A stretch of 64,000 bases of DNA from an uncultured Pseudomonadales bacterium (GTDB lineage: Bacteria; Pseudomonadota; Gammaproteobacteria; Pseudomonadales; Azotimanducaceae), in contig CATOTI010000002.1 of NCBI GenBank assembly GCA_951813295.1, positions 2,604,001 to 2,668,000 on the forward strand. The letters are read 5' to 3'. Under the pieces are notes generated by a model that saw only the letters and a program-made list of their open reading frames with translations, had not been told where the DNA came from and made no database searches. Of this stretch, positions 1-6,947 are shown piece after piece (the stretch's first letter is position 1; each line of letters starts with the position of its first letter). The position numbers and the translations under genes are program-made.

Positions 1-2
1 GT

Positions 3-839
3 CAAGCGGATGTGGACGTCGAACGAGAGGAGCACGTCGAGCCCGACGGTGTCGTCCGGATCGAGAACGTGCGCGGCGAGATCGAGGTTATTGGATGGGA
101 CGAGTCGAAGGTCTCCGTCGTCGGTGAACTCGATGACCTGGCGCGCGAACTCGTGATTCGCGTCGATGGGCGCCGAACGCTGATCCGCGTCGAGCTACCA
201 CGGGCGAAGCGGGGCCGCTTCTGGGGCGATGGATCCGATCTCAAGATCCGTGTGCCGCGGGGCAGCCGCGTTCATGTCGAGGGGGCGGCGTCCGATGTTT
301 CGGTCTCGAACGTCGCCGCGCCGGTGATGGTTCGAACGGTGGCGGGGGATGTGGAACTCGACGATCTCACCGGCGCCGTTTCGGTCCGCACGGTCAGTGG
401 TGATGTCAGCTACGAGAACGGAACGGGATCCACCAAGGTGATGACTACGAGCGGTGACATCGATCTCGAGATCGATAGCCGTGAGCTGTTGGTTCACTCG
501 GTGTCCGGTTCCGTTCGGGCCGATCTCGATACGATTCATCGTCTCGTTGCCGAGACCGTCAATGGTCGGATCGAGGTCGATGGGCGGTTAGCGACCGAAG
601 CGGTCGTTCGCGGCCATTCGGTCAACGGCAAACTGACGTTGGCCCTCGATGATGTGCCCGCCAATGTCCTGCTACGGGCCGGTACGGGCGGGCGTATCGA
701 GAACGATCTCCTGCGCGGTGAGGCGGGTCTCGAGCGGCGGCGTCTTCCGGGCGACAAGGTCATCGTTCTGGAGCGGCCCGGGACGACGAGCGTGAATCTC
801 GAGACCGTCAACGGCGAGATTCGCCTCGAGAAACGCTAG
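3..839 (+). CDS. DUF4097-type beta-helix envelope protein (5' end missing)
   Basis: The reading frame is open to the left edge of the window, so the true start and probably a signal peptide lie upstream; the GTG at 12 is only the first start-like codon inside. The roughly 278 visible residues are built of short repeats of the type 'VRTVSGDVxxxDxxG' and 'xxVNGxIxxxG', which is the DUF4097 (putative adhesin) pattern that folds as a right-handed beta-helix. The family has no defined biochemical activity; members are commonly exported and sit beside sigma factor or anti-sigma genes. The stop is followed after 2 nt by the GTG of the next gene, so the two are almost certainly co-transcribed. The family call is firm and the cellular role is unknown. 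Confidence 0.8.
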   Translation, partial: QADVDVEREEHVEPDGVVRIENVRGEIEVIGWDESKVSVVGELDDLARELVIRVDGRRTLIRVELPRAKRGRFWGDGSDLKIRVPRGSRVHVEGAASDVSVSNVAAPVMVRTVAGDVELDDLTGAVSVRTVSGDVSYENGTGSTKVMTTSGDIDLEIDSRELLVHSVSGSVRADLDTIHRLVAETVNGRIEVDGRLATEAVVRGHSVNGKLTLALDDVPANVLLRAGTGGRIENDLLRGEAGLERRRLPGDKVIVLERPGTTSVNLETVNGEIRLEKR

Positions 840-841
840 CC

Positions 842-2998
842 GTGGCCGAGATGCGCGATTGGCGTGGTTTCTACGATGAGCTGAAGCGACGGCGGGTCAT
901 CCGCACGGGCATGATCTACGTGGTTCTCGCGTGGCCGATCATTCAGATCGTCGACATCCTTTCGCCGGCACTCGCGCTCACCGACGACACGATCCGTTAC
1001 GTCTTGATCGCGTTCGCCGTCGGTTTGCCGATCTCGCTCGCGCTCTCGTGGCTCTTCGATTTCCGCCGCGGTCATGTCGTGAAGGCCAGCGCCGATTCGA
1101 CGGAAGCGCCGACCGGAAGCACCGGTTTCGCCATCGCGATTTCGTTTTTCATCGTGATCGGCGTACTGCTCTATTTTCAAACGCAGGACGAGTTCGTCGA
1201 GGTGGCGCCTGTCGCGATGGCCCCGGTCGCGAGTGAGCGGTCGATCGCCGTTCTGCCTTTTGTGCCGTTCAGTGAGGACGCCGAGGACGAATACTTCGCG
1301 GACGGACTCACGGAAGAGCTACTGAACGTCCTGTCGAAGATCGAAGGGCTCGATGTGATCGCGCGGACGACTTCCTTCGCCTACAAAGGCGTTTCGAAGC
1401 CCGTGAGTACGATTGGCCAGGAACTCGAAGTCGGGTCGATCCTCGAGGGGAGCGTCAGACGATCGGATACCGACAATCGCGTTCGGATCACCGCACAGCT
1501 GATCGACGTCGCGTCCGGGACGCACCTCTGGTCGCAGAACTTCGACCGCGAATTTCGTGGCGTTCTCGAAATCCAGGACGAAATCGCGCGTGCTGTCGCG
1601 GACGAACTGGAACTCCGTCTTGTCGCCGGGGCCGATACGCTGAATGCTCGTCCGGAACGGGCGGTCGCGCTGGCACGTGGACACTCCGAGCTCGCCTATC
1701 GCACGCGCGACGGTGTGATGAACGCTATCGCGTTTTTCCGTGATGCCGTCGAGCAGGATCCCGACTATCTGATGAGTCATACCGCACTCGCCAAGGCGTA
1801 TGCGCTGGGCATCGACTACGCCGATCTACCGCGCGACGAGATGATCAAGCGCGCCGAGCGGTCGCTCGCGACGGCGGAGGCGATCGACGCGGACGCCGCC
1901 GACGTTCATGCGACACGCGGCCTGATCGACATGTTCCGTTTCAAAATTCCGGCCGCCAAAGTATCGTTCGAGCTGGCGCTTGCCCGTAACCCGAGCGATG
2001 CGATGGCAACGATGTGGTACGCGTCGGTCAATTCGGACCCTGCTGTTCGGCGGCAGTACTACCAGCGCGCGTTCGAACTCGACCCGAAATCGCCGGTCAC
2101 GGGGTTCAACTACGCCAACGAACTGATGGTGGCCGGTCGCGAGGCGGACGCGATGCTCATTTTCGGTCGCATCATCGAGGCCGACCCGATGTATCCGGCG
2201 GCGTATACGCTCGTCGGTGAGCTCAACCGTTTTCGGGGCCGTTTGGACGAATCGCTCATTCACTACGAACGTGCGTATTCGCTCGACCCAAACCCAGTCA
2301 CCGCGCTTCAGATCGCCTCGTTGAACATCGACCTTGGGGAACACGACATCGCGCAAGACTGGCTGACCGTCGCCGGCCAGGCGCGCAACGTTCACGGGGA
2401 GTTCGAGTGGGTCGAAATCGGCTCATTGGTCGCCCGAGGGGATCGTGGCGGCGCGGAAGATCGTCTGGAGGCGATTCTCGACGCGACTCCGGATGGAACC
2501 GCCTTCGGGTTCGCCCGCCAGCATCTGGCCGCGTACTACCTGGAAGACTACGAGACCACCGTCTCGGCCTACGAGTCGCTCCGAGCGCTCGATGCGAGCT
2601 TGCAGCTTTCCCGCGGACCGGGCGTGCCGACCGCGGATATCGCCGCCGCGCACGCCTACCTTCAGCTCGGTGATGATGCGAAGGCAGCGGTGCTGCTCGA
2701 ATCCGCCGAAAGGACGCTCGTCGAAGCGATCACCGTGCAACCTCGGGTTAACCCCGGCGTCTGGTTCGCGCTCGCGCAGGTGATGAGTCTCAAGGGCGAC
2801 GTCGACGCCGCGCTCGGGCATCTGCAGCGTGCGGTCGACGAAGGTTTCAGCGTGTACTGGCTCGTCGACGTCGAGCCGATCTTTGCGCCACTTCGTGACC
2901 GGTTGGAGTTCAAGTCGATCATCGCGCGGCTCGAGTCGCGCCTCGCGATGATGCGCGACCGAATGCGCCTGGATGCGGGATTCGACGACTGGGAGTAG
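842..2998 (+). CDS. Membrane-anchored TolB/FlgO-like and TPR protein
   Basis: A 718-residue protein with a GTG start 2 nt after the preceding stop. The N-terminus 'FYDELKRRRVIRTGMIYVVLAWPIIQ' is the conserved leader of a large proteobacterial TPR family, followed by transmembrane segments at about 20-40, 50-70 and 97-115. Residues about 130-260 form a TolB/FlgO-like domain ('SIAVLPF...FADGLTEELLNVLSKI...' and 'GSILEGSVRRSD...VRITAQLIDVASGTHLW'). From about 275 to the end are tetratricopeptide-like helical repeats. Related proteins often carry a DNA-binding or adenylate cyclase domain at the N-terminus; none is visible here. The protein probably assembles or senses something at the inner membrane together with the DUF4097 protein. 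The domain calls are firm and the role is inferred. Confidence 0.8.
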   Translation: MAEMRDWRGFYDELKRRRVIRTGMIYVVLAWPIIQIVDILSPALALTDDTIRYVLIAFAVGLPISLALSWLFDFRRGHVVKASADSTEAPTGSTGFAIAISFFIVIGVLLYFQTQDEFVEVAPVAMAPVASERSIAVLPFVPFSEDAEDEYFADGLTEELLNVLSKIEGLDVIARTTSFAYKGVSKPVSTIGQELEVGSILEGSVRRSDTDNRVRITAQLIDVASGTHLWSQNFDREFRGVLEIQDEIARAVADELELRLVAGADTLNARPERAVALARGHSELAYRTRDGVMNAIAFFRDAVEQDPDYLMSHTALAKAYALGIDYADLPRDEMIKRAERSLATAEAIDADAADVHATRGLIDMFRFKIPAAKVSFELALARNPSDAMATMWYASVNSDPAVRRQYYQRAFELDPKSPVTGFNYANELMVAGREADAMLIFGRIIEADPMYPAAYTLVGELNRFRGRLDESLIHYERAYSLDPNPVTALQIASLNIDLGEHDIAQDWLTVAGQARNVHGEFEWVEIGSLVARGDRGGAEDRLEAILDATPDGTAFGFARQHLAAYYLEDYETTVSAYESLRALDASLQLSRGPGVPTADIAAAHAYLQLGDDAKAAVLLESAERTLVEAITVQPRVNPGVWFALAQVMSLKGDVDAALGHLQRAVDEGFSVYWLVDVEPIFAPLRDRLEFKSIIARLESRLAMMRDRMRLDAGFDDWE

Positions 2999-3074
2999 GC
3001 GGTCGCGAATTTCTGCTGAACGTCCTTTGCGCGTGCCCTAAGATCGCGTGCCCCGCGCGAACCACGAGTGACCC

Positions 3075-3482
3075 GTGCACGAAGTGATCATTGTCGCCAC
3101 CCAAGGCCAGGGACTGATCGACATCACGACCGAGGTCGAGCGCGCCGTCGCGGCGAGCGGTCATCGAGTCGGTCTCGTGAATGTCTTCATCCAGCACACG
3201 TCCGCGAGTTTGACGATTCAGGAGAATGCGGACCCCTTGGTTCTTGCCGATCTGCACGACTTCCTTACCCGTCTCGTCCCGGAGGGCAACGGCTACGCCC
3301 ACGACGACGAAGGCCCTGACGATATGCCGGCGCACATCAAGTCGGCCCTCACCCAGACACATCTCGCGATTCCACTCGTCGATGGCCACCTGGCGCTCGC
3401 CACGTGGCAGGGAATCTATGTCTGGGAGCATCGCGACGCGCCCCATCGACGCCAGCTTCTCGTGAGCGTCGTGCCTGCCTGA
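3075..3482 (+). CDS. yjbQ: YjbQ / UPF0047 family protein (secondary thiamine-phosphate synthase type)
   Basis: A 135-residue protein of the typical YjbQ length. Diagnostic family stretches are 'GLVNVFIQHTSASLTIQENADP' in the first half, and 'DDMPAHIKSALTQTHLAIPL' and 'LATWQGIYVWEHR' in the second; these hold the conserved His/Glu/Asp of the presumed metal site. Members can show weak thiamine-phosphate synthase activity when overexpressed, but their physiological role is not settled. The start is a GTG at 3075; no strong ribosome-binding site is visible. The gene stands 76 nt from the upstream gene and 72 nt from the next. The family assignment is certain, the function is not. Confidence 0.9.
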   Translation: MHEVIIVATQGQGLIDITTEVERAVAASGHRVGLVNVFIQHTSASLTIQENADPLVLADLHDFLTRLVPEGNGYAHDDEGPDDMPAHIKSALTQTHLAIPLVDGHLALATWQGIYVWEHRDAPHRRQLLVSVVPA

Positions 3483-3554
3483 ACCACGTCGACCGTTTCG
3501 GTTCGGGGTCGTGCTAGCGTCGCGTCGATTGGTCGCATTCAGTGGAGAAAGCCT

Positions 3555-4298
3555 TTGCCCCTCGTATTAGTCCACGGCAACCCCGAAACGCCCGCGATCT
3601 GGCACGACATGATCGAGCACCTCGATGCCGACGATGTCGTGACGTTGTCGCCGCCCGGTTTCGGTGCGCCCGTACCCGATGGCTTCGGCGCGACCAGCGA
3701 CGACTACCTCGATTGGCTGGTCGGTGAACTCGAGAACATCGACGGCCCCGTGGATCTCCTTGGCCACGACTGGGGTGGCGGGCACGTGATGCGCGTCGCT
3801 ATGAACCGTCCCGATCTGATTCGCTCCTGGATCATGGACATCGCCGGCTGTTTCGATCCCGAATACGTCTGGCATGACGCCGCGCAAGGCTGGCAAACCG
3901 ATGGTGTGGGCGAAGAAGCCGTGGCTGCCATGGCGGGCGCCCCGCTGGAAGCCAAAGAAGCCCAGTTCGAAGGGCTCGGCATGTCGAAGGACGCCGCAAA
4001 AGACGTCGCCGCCGCCGTCAACGACGACATAGCCGCGTGCATTCTCAAGCTCTATCGATCCGCCGCGCAGCCGTTCATGGCGCAACTCGGTGAATCCCTC
4101 GGTGACGCGAAAGCGCGCCCGGGCCTCGTCATCATCGCAACCGAAGACCACTACACCGGCGGCGAGACGCTCGCGCGCCGCTCCGCGGAGCGGGCGGGCG
4201 CGGAGGTCGCCCTGCTCGAACAACTCGGGCACTGGTGGATGTGCCAGGACCCGGCGCGTGGGGCGGCGGTGGTGAATGGGTTTTTGAAGGGATTGTAG
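3555..4298 (+). CDS. Alpha/beta hydrolase, haloalkane dehalogenase / epoxide hydrolase-like
   Basis: A 247-residue hydrolase. The start is a TTG at 3555, chosen because GGAGA lies 6 nt upstream and the protein begins directly with the core strand. The nucleophile elbow is 'GHDWGG' with Asp72 instead of Ser, which places it with haloalkane dehalogenases, fluoroacetate dehalogenases and epoxide hydrolases. The oxyanion loop is 'HGNPET' (Asn9), and Trp73 follows the nucleophile; these match the two halide-stabilising positions of haloalkane dehalogenases. The catalytic His lies in 'LGHWWMCQDP' near the C-terminus. It is shorter than typical dehalogenases (about 290-300 residues), mostly at the N-terminus. 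The substrate cannot be told from sequence; an epoxide or ester is equally possible. Confidence 0.75.
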   Translation: MPLVLVHGNPETPAIWHDMIEHLDADDVVTLSPPGFGAPVPDGFGATSDDYLDWLVGELENIDGPVDLLGHDWGGGHVMRVAMNRPDLIRSWIMDIAGCFDPEYVWHDAAQGWQTDGVGEEAVAAMAGAPLEAKEAQFEGLGMSKDAAKDVAAAVNDDIAACILKLYRSAAQPFMAQLGESLGDAKARPGLVIIATEDHYTGGETLARRSAERAGAEVALLEQLGHWWMCQDPARGAAVVNGFLKGL

Positions 4299-4448
4299 GG
4301 GGTTGGGAAGTGGGATTTGGCGGTGGTGGGAAGTTCGGTTCGATGATCTGGAAAGTGCTGAATCGGTGTGCTGGGAAGAAGGATCTAGCAGCGCTGGGAA
4401 GCTTTGACTAACCGGAGGAGTAGGCTGGAATTCTGATTGCTTTTTCTT

Positions 4449-4467
4449 GTGGGGGCTCCGCCCCCAC
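4449..4467. repeat. Perfect hairpin 1 (8-bp stem, TCC loop)
   Basis: GTGGGGGC and GCCCCCAC flank the three-base loop TCC. A short T-rich stretch precedes rather than follows it on the plus strand, so it does not look like a plus-strand intrinsic terminator. Confidence 0.75.
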
Positions 4468-4537
4468 GCCCCCGCCGGATCGGCGCCGAGTCTGAGTTGG
4501 CGGATGAGGGAATCTCGCCGCGCGCCCAGTGCGGCGC

Positions 4538-4558
4538 GGAATCACCGCAGGTGATTCC
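4538..4558. repeat. Perfect hairpin 2 (9-bp stem, GCA loop)
   Basis: GGAATCACC and GGTGATTCC flank GCA. A further inverted pair, CCGCGC at 4518-4523 and GCGCGG at 4534-4539, abuts it on the left and would compete with it. Confidence 0.75.
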
Positions 4559-4563
4559 CCCCT

Positions 4564-4590
4564 GGCGCGCGTAGCGCGCCGGGGCCCCGG
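4564..4590. repeat. Perfect hairpin 3 (7-bp stem, GTA loop) plus adjoining 12-bp palindrome
   Basis: GGCGCGC and GCGCGCC flank GTA at 4564-4580. The 12-base palindrome CCGGGGCCCCGG follows at 4579-4590, sharing two bases. Confidence 0.75.
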
Positions 4591-4799
4591 CTGAAGGCGT
4601 GTTCGCCGGAACGCGTCGGTTGATGTCGTGCGCGATTCGCAGGTGGTTTTAGTCAGGTTTGCAGGATCCTGGAGCTTCTCCCTTCCGTCGATGTCCTGGA
4701 AAGGATTCGCAGGCTGATCGGTTCGCTACGGTCTTCCTAAGGGCAAATTAGTTCTAAAGCCGGCAAACCCCAATCAGCGAAATCGATGACCTCGAGCCC

Positions 4800-4818
4800 G
4801 GCGCGGCTTCGCCGCGCC
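4800..4818. repeat. Perfect hairpin 4 (8-bp stem, TTC loop)
   Basis: GGCGCGGC and GCCGCGCC flank TTC. It lies 11 bases before hairpin 5 and downstream of the minus-strand TauD-type gene. Confidence 0.75.
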
Positions 4819-4829
4819 GCAGGGGGGTC

Positions 4830-4858
4830 CTAGGGGGGACCCGGAGGGTCCCCCCTAG
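4830..4858. repeat. Perfect hairpin 5 (13-bp stem, GGA loop)
   Basis: CTAGGGGGGACCC and GGGTCCCCCCTAG flank GGA. It begins 25 nt past the stop of the minus-strand dioxygenase gene and is the strongest hairpin in the array, so it may stop or protect that transcript, although no T-run follows. Confidence 0.75.
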
Positions 4859-4883
4859 AAGAAAGAGCCAGGCAATTCCAGCC

Positions 4884-5990
4884 TCAAACTGCCGTCGGAT
4901 CGTAATAAGGCGTGCGTCGCGAATGGTCGTGATCGAGGATCGTCACGCGTTCCATGTGTCGCCGGTGGGGCCAGAAATCGGCGCTCGCCGAGTGCAGGAC
5001 GGCGCGGTTGTCCCACATCGCGATAGACCCGGCTTCCCATCGGAACCGGCAGGTGTACTCGAGACGTCCTTCTTGCGATTTCATTTCGGCGAGGAACGCA
5101 CGTTCTTCGGCTTCGGGAATGCCGTGCTCGGGGGCGAGGCGTTTGACGAAGCCTTGCTGGACGTAGAGTGCTGTGCGCCCGGTCTCGGGGTGCGTGCGGG
5201 CGACCGGGTGGATCGATACCGGCGTTTTGCCGTCCATCTGGTGGATGATCGCGCCGACGTGCACGGCCGTGAGGTGCTCGACGCGCTCTTTGGTTTCCTT
5301 CGAGAGGCCCTCCCACATGCTGTAGCAGTCGCAGAAGCACGTATCACCACCGATCGGTGGCGCTTCGCGGCACAGGAGAACGGATGCCATGGGGGGACGT
5401 TTCTGCCAGGTCGCGTCGCAGTGCCAGTTGGCGGCCGCGCCGGGGACTTTCTCATCGGATATCAGCACGAGCATTTCGGGGATGCCGGGCACGTCGATCG
5501 GGTGGCTCAGGTCATGGGGTGAGTTCGGCTCGTGATCGGTCTCGCCGTAGCGGGTGCCGAGTTCGCCGAACTGCTTCGCAAACGCGACGTGCTGTTCCCG
5601 CGTCAGGTGTGCCTGATCGCGGAACATGATCACGCGACGGTCGAGCCAGAGCTCGCGGAGAAACGCCACGATCTCGGGATGGTCGATATCGGTCGCGAGG
5701 TCGATACCGTGCACGACGGTGCCGATGCTCGGTTGCAGCGGTTCGAGCTTGAGTTCGACGCCCGCGACCGAGACCCGTTTGAAGTAGGTGTTGCCGAGCG
5801 AACCGCATTCGAGGGATTCGTCTTCGGCGAGGATCGATTGGGCGACTTCCTGACGGCTGGCACCGGTGCGACGCGACGCGGCGACGGCGCCGAGGGGTGA
5901 AGATCGCGGCACGGTCTTGTCGTCGTTGGCGCGTTCCGATCGCGCCTGGTAAACCGCGTTCTCCGAAAGATCGAGGGTGGTCTCGCTCAT
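4884..5990 (-). CDS. TauD/TfdA family Fe(II)/2-oxoglutarate dioxygenase
   Basis: A 368-residue non-heme iron oxygenase. The facial triad is visible: His190 and Asp192 in 'NWHCDATW', and His333 in 'MWDNRAVLH', with Arg348 of 'MERVTI' for 2-oxoglutarate. Family members hydroxylate taurine, alkyl sulfates, aryloxy-acids or other small acids; residues near His333 do not single out a substrate. The N-terminal 80 or so residues precede the TauD core and are longer than in TauD itself (about 280 residues). The start ATG at 5990 faces the divergent yghU-type gene across 105 nt, which must hold both promoters. The hairpin at 4830-4858 lies directly downstream. The family call is firm, the substrate unknown. 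Confidence 0.88.
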   Translation of the reverse strand: MSETTLDLSENAVYQARSERANDDKTVPRSSPLGAVAASRRTGASRQEVAQSILAEDESLECGSLGNTYFKRVSVAGVELKLEPLQPSIGTVVHGIDLATDIDHPEIVAFLRELWLDRRVIMFRDQAHLTREQHVAFAKQFGELGTRYGETDHEPNSPHDLSHPIDVPGIPEMLVLISDEKVPGAAANWHCDATWQKRPPMASVLLCREAPPIGGDTCFCDCYSMWEGLSKETKERVEHLTAVHVGAIIHQMDGKTPVSIHPVARTHPETGRTALYVQQGFVKRLAPEHGIPEAEERAFLAEMKSQEGRLEYTCRFRWEAGSIAMWDNRAVLHSASADFWPHRRHMERVTILDHDHSRRTPYYDPTAV

Positions 5991-6095
5991 GCCATCAGTC
6001 CTGCGCTTAGCGTTTGGCGATCATAGCGCGTGATACGCGCGCCGAACGGTGCATGGCTTACACTCGGTGGAAAAACCTGCTTGGAGGATTTCGAC

Positions 6096-6929
6096 ATGAC
6101 CGATACCTACGAACCGCCCAAGGTCTGGACTTGGGATGAAGAAAGCGGCGGACGATTTGCGAACATCAATCGCCCCATCGCGGGTGCAACCCACGAGAAG
6201 GTACTACCGCGTGGCGAGCATCCGCTGCAGCTCTATTCGCTCGCGACGCCGAACGGGGTGAAGGTCACGGTGATGCTCGAAGAGCTACTCGAGATGGGAC
6301 TCGACGCCGAGTACGACGCCTACACCATCACGATCGGCACGGGCGATCAGTTCGGCAGTGGTTTTGTCGACATCAACCCGAACTCGAAGATCCCGGCGAT
6401 GCTCGACGTCAGCACGACGCCCGAGACCCGGATCTTCGAATCGGCCGCCATCCTCGTCTATCTCGCTGAGAAGTTCGGCGCGCTCATGCCGACCGATCCT
6501 TCGGAGAAAGCCGAATGTATGTCCTGGCTCTTTTGGCAGATGGGCAGCGCGCCATATCTCGGGGGCGGATTCGGCCATTTCTATGCGTACGCGCCGGAGA
6601 AGTGGGAGTACCCGATCAACCGCTACACGATGGAAGTGAAGCGCCAGCTCGACGTCCTGGAACGAAATCTCGACGAGCGCCGGTATCTGTGCGGTGACGA
6701 CTACAACATCGCCGACATCGCGACCTTCCCGTGGTACGGGGCGCTGGCGATGGGCAAGTTGTACGGCTCCGCGGAATTCCTCGACGTCGAGTCGTATACG
6801 AACGTGCGTCGGTGGGCGCAGGAAATCGGCGATCGGCCGGCCGTGAAACGCGGCCAGCGCGTCAACCGCAACTGGGGTAACGAAGAAACTCAGGTGCCCG
6901 AACGGCACAGCGCTGCCGATTTCAAATAG
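6096..6929 (+). CDS. yghU: YghU-type glutathione S-transferase / disulfide-bond oxidoreductase
   Basis: A 277-residue protein that follows E. coli YghU closely from the first residues ('MTDTYEPPKVWTWDEESGGRFANINRPIAG') through 'HPLQLYSLATPNGVKVTVMLEELLEMG', 'NPNSKIPAM' and 'GGGFGHFYAYAPEKWEYPINRYTMEVKRQLDVL'. YghU binds two glutathione molecules and has disulfide-bond reductase activity. The ATG at 6096 was chosen over an upstream in-frame ATG because homology begins exactly there and 'ttggagga' lies at ribosome-binding distance. A −10-like 'tacact' stands about 40 nt upstream. The penicillin acylase family gene starts 18 nt after the stop, suggesting co-transcription. Confidence 0.93.
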   Translation: MTDTYEPPKVWTWDEESGGRFANINRPIAGATHEKVLPRGEHPLQLYSLATPNGVKVTVMLEELLEMGLDAEYDAYTITIGTGDQFGSGFVDINPNSKIPAMLDVSTTPETRIFESAAILVYLAEKFGALMPTDPSEKAECMSWLFWQMGSAPYLGGGFGHFYAYAPEKWEYPINRYTMEVKRQLDVLERNLDERRYLCGDDYNIADIATFPWYGALAMGKLYGSAEFLDVESYTNVRRWAQEIGDRPAVKRGQRVNRNWGNEETQVPERHSAADFK

Positions 6930-6947
6930 CCGGGTGAGGAATCGATC

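Larger units (their letters stand above)
4299..4883. other. 585-nt gene-free spacer rich in perfect hairpins
   Basis: No convincing coding frame is present on either strand between the converging hydrolase and TauD-type genes. The first part (4299-4440) is G-rich on the plus strand and contains 'gggaag' several times in slightly different contexts. From 4449 to 4858 there are five perfect inverted repeats, each with a loop of exactly three nucleotides, listed separately. None is followed by a T-run on the transcribed strand, so these are not textbook intrinsic terminators, though the outer ones sit where terminators of both genes would be expected. Confidence 0.7.

Noticed and set aside
4441..4467. 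T-rich stretch with hairpin 1 as an intrinsic terminator
   Set aside because: The T-run precedes the hairpin on the plus strand, and on the minus strand an A-run follows it; neither fits a terminator.
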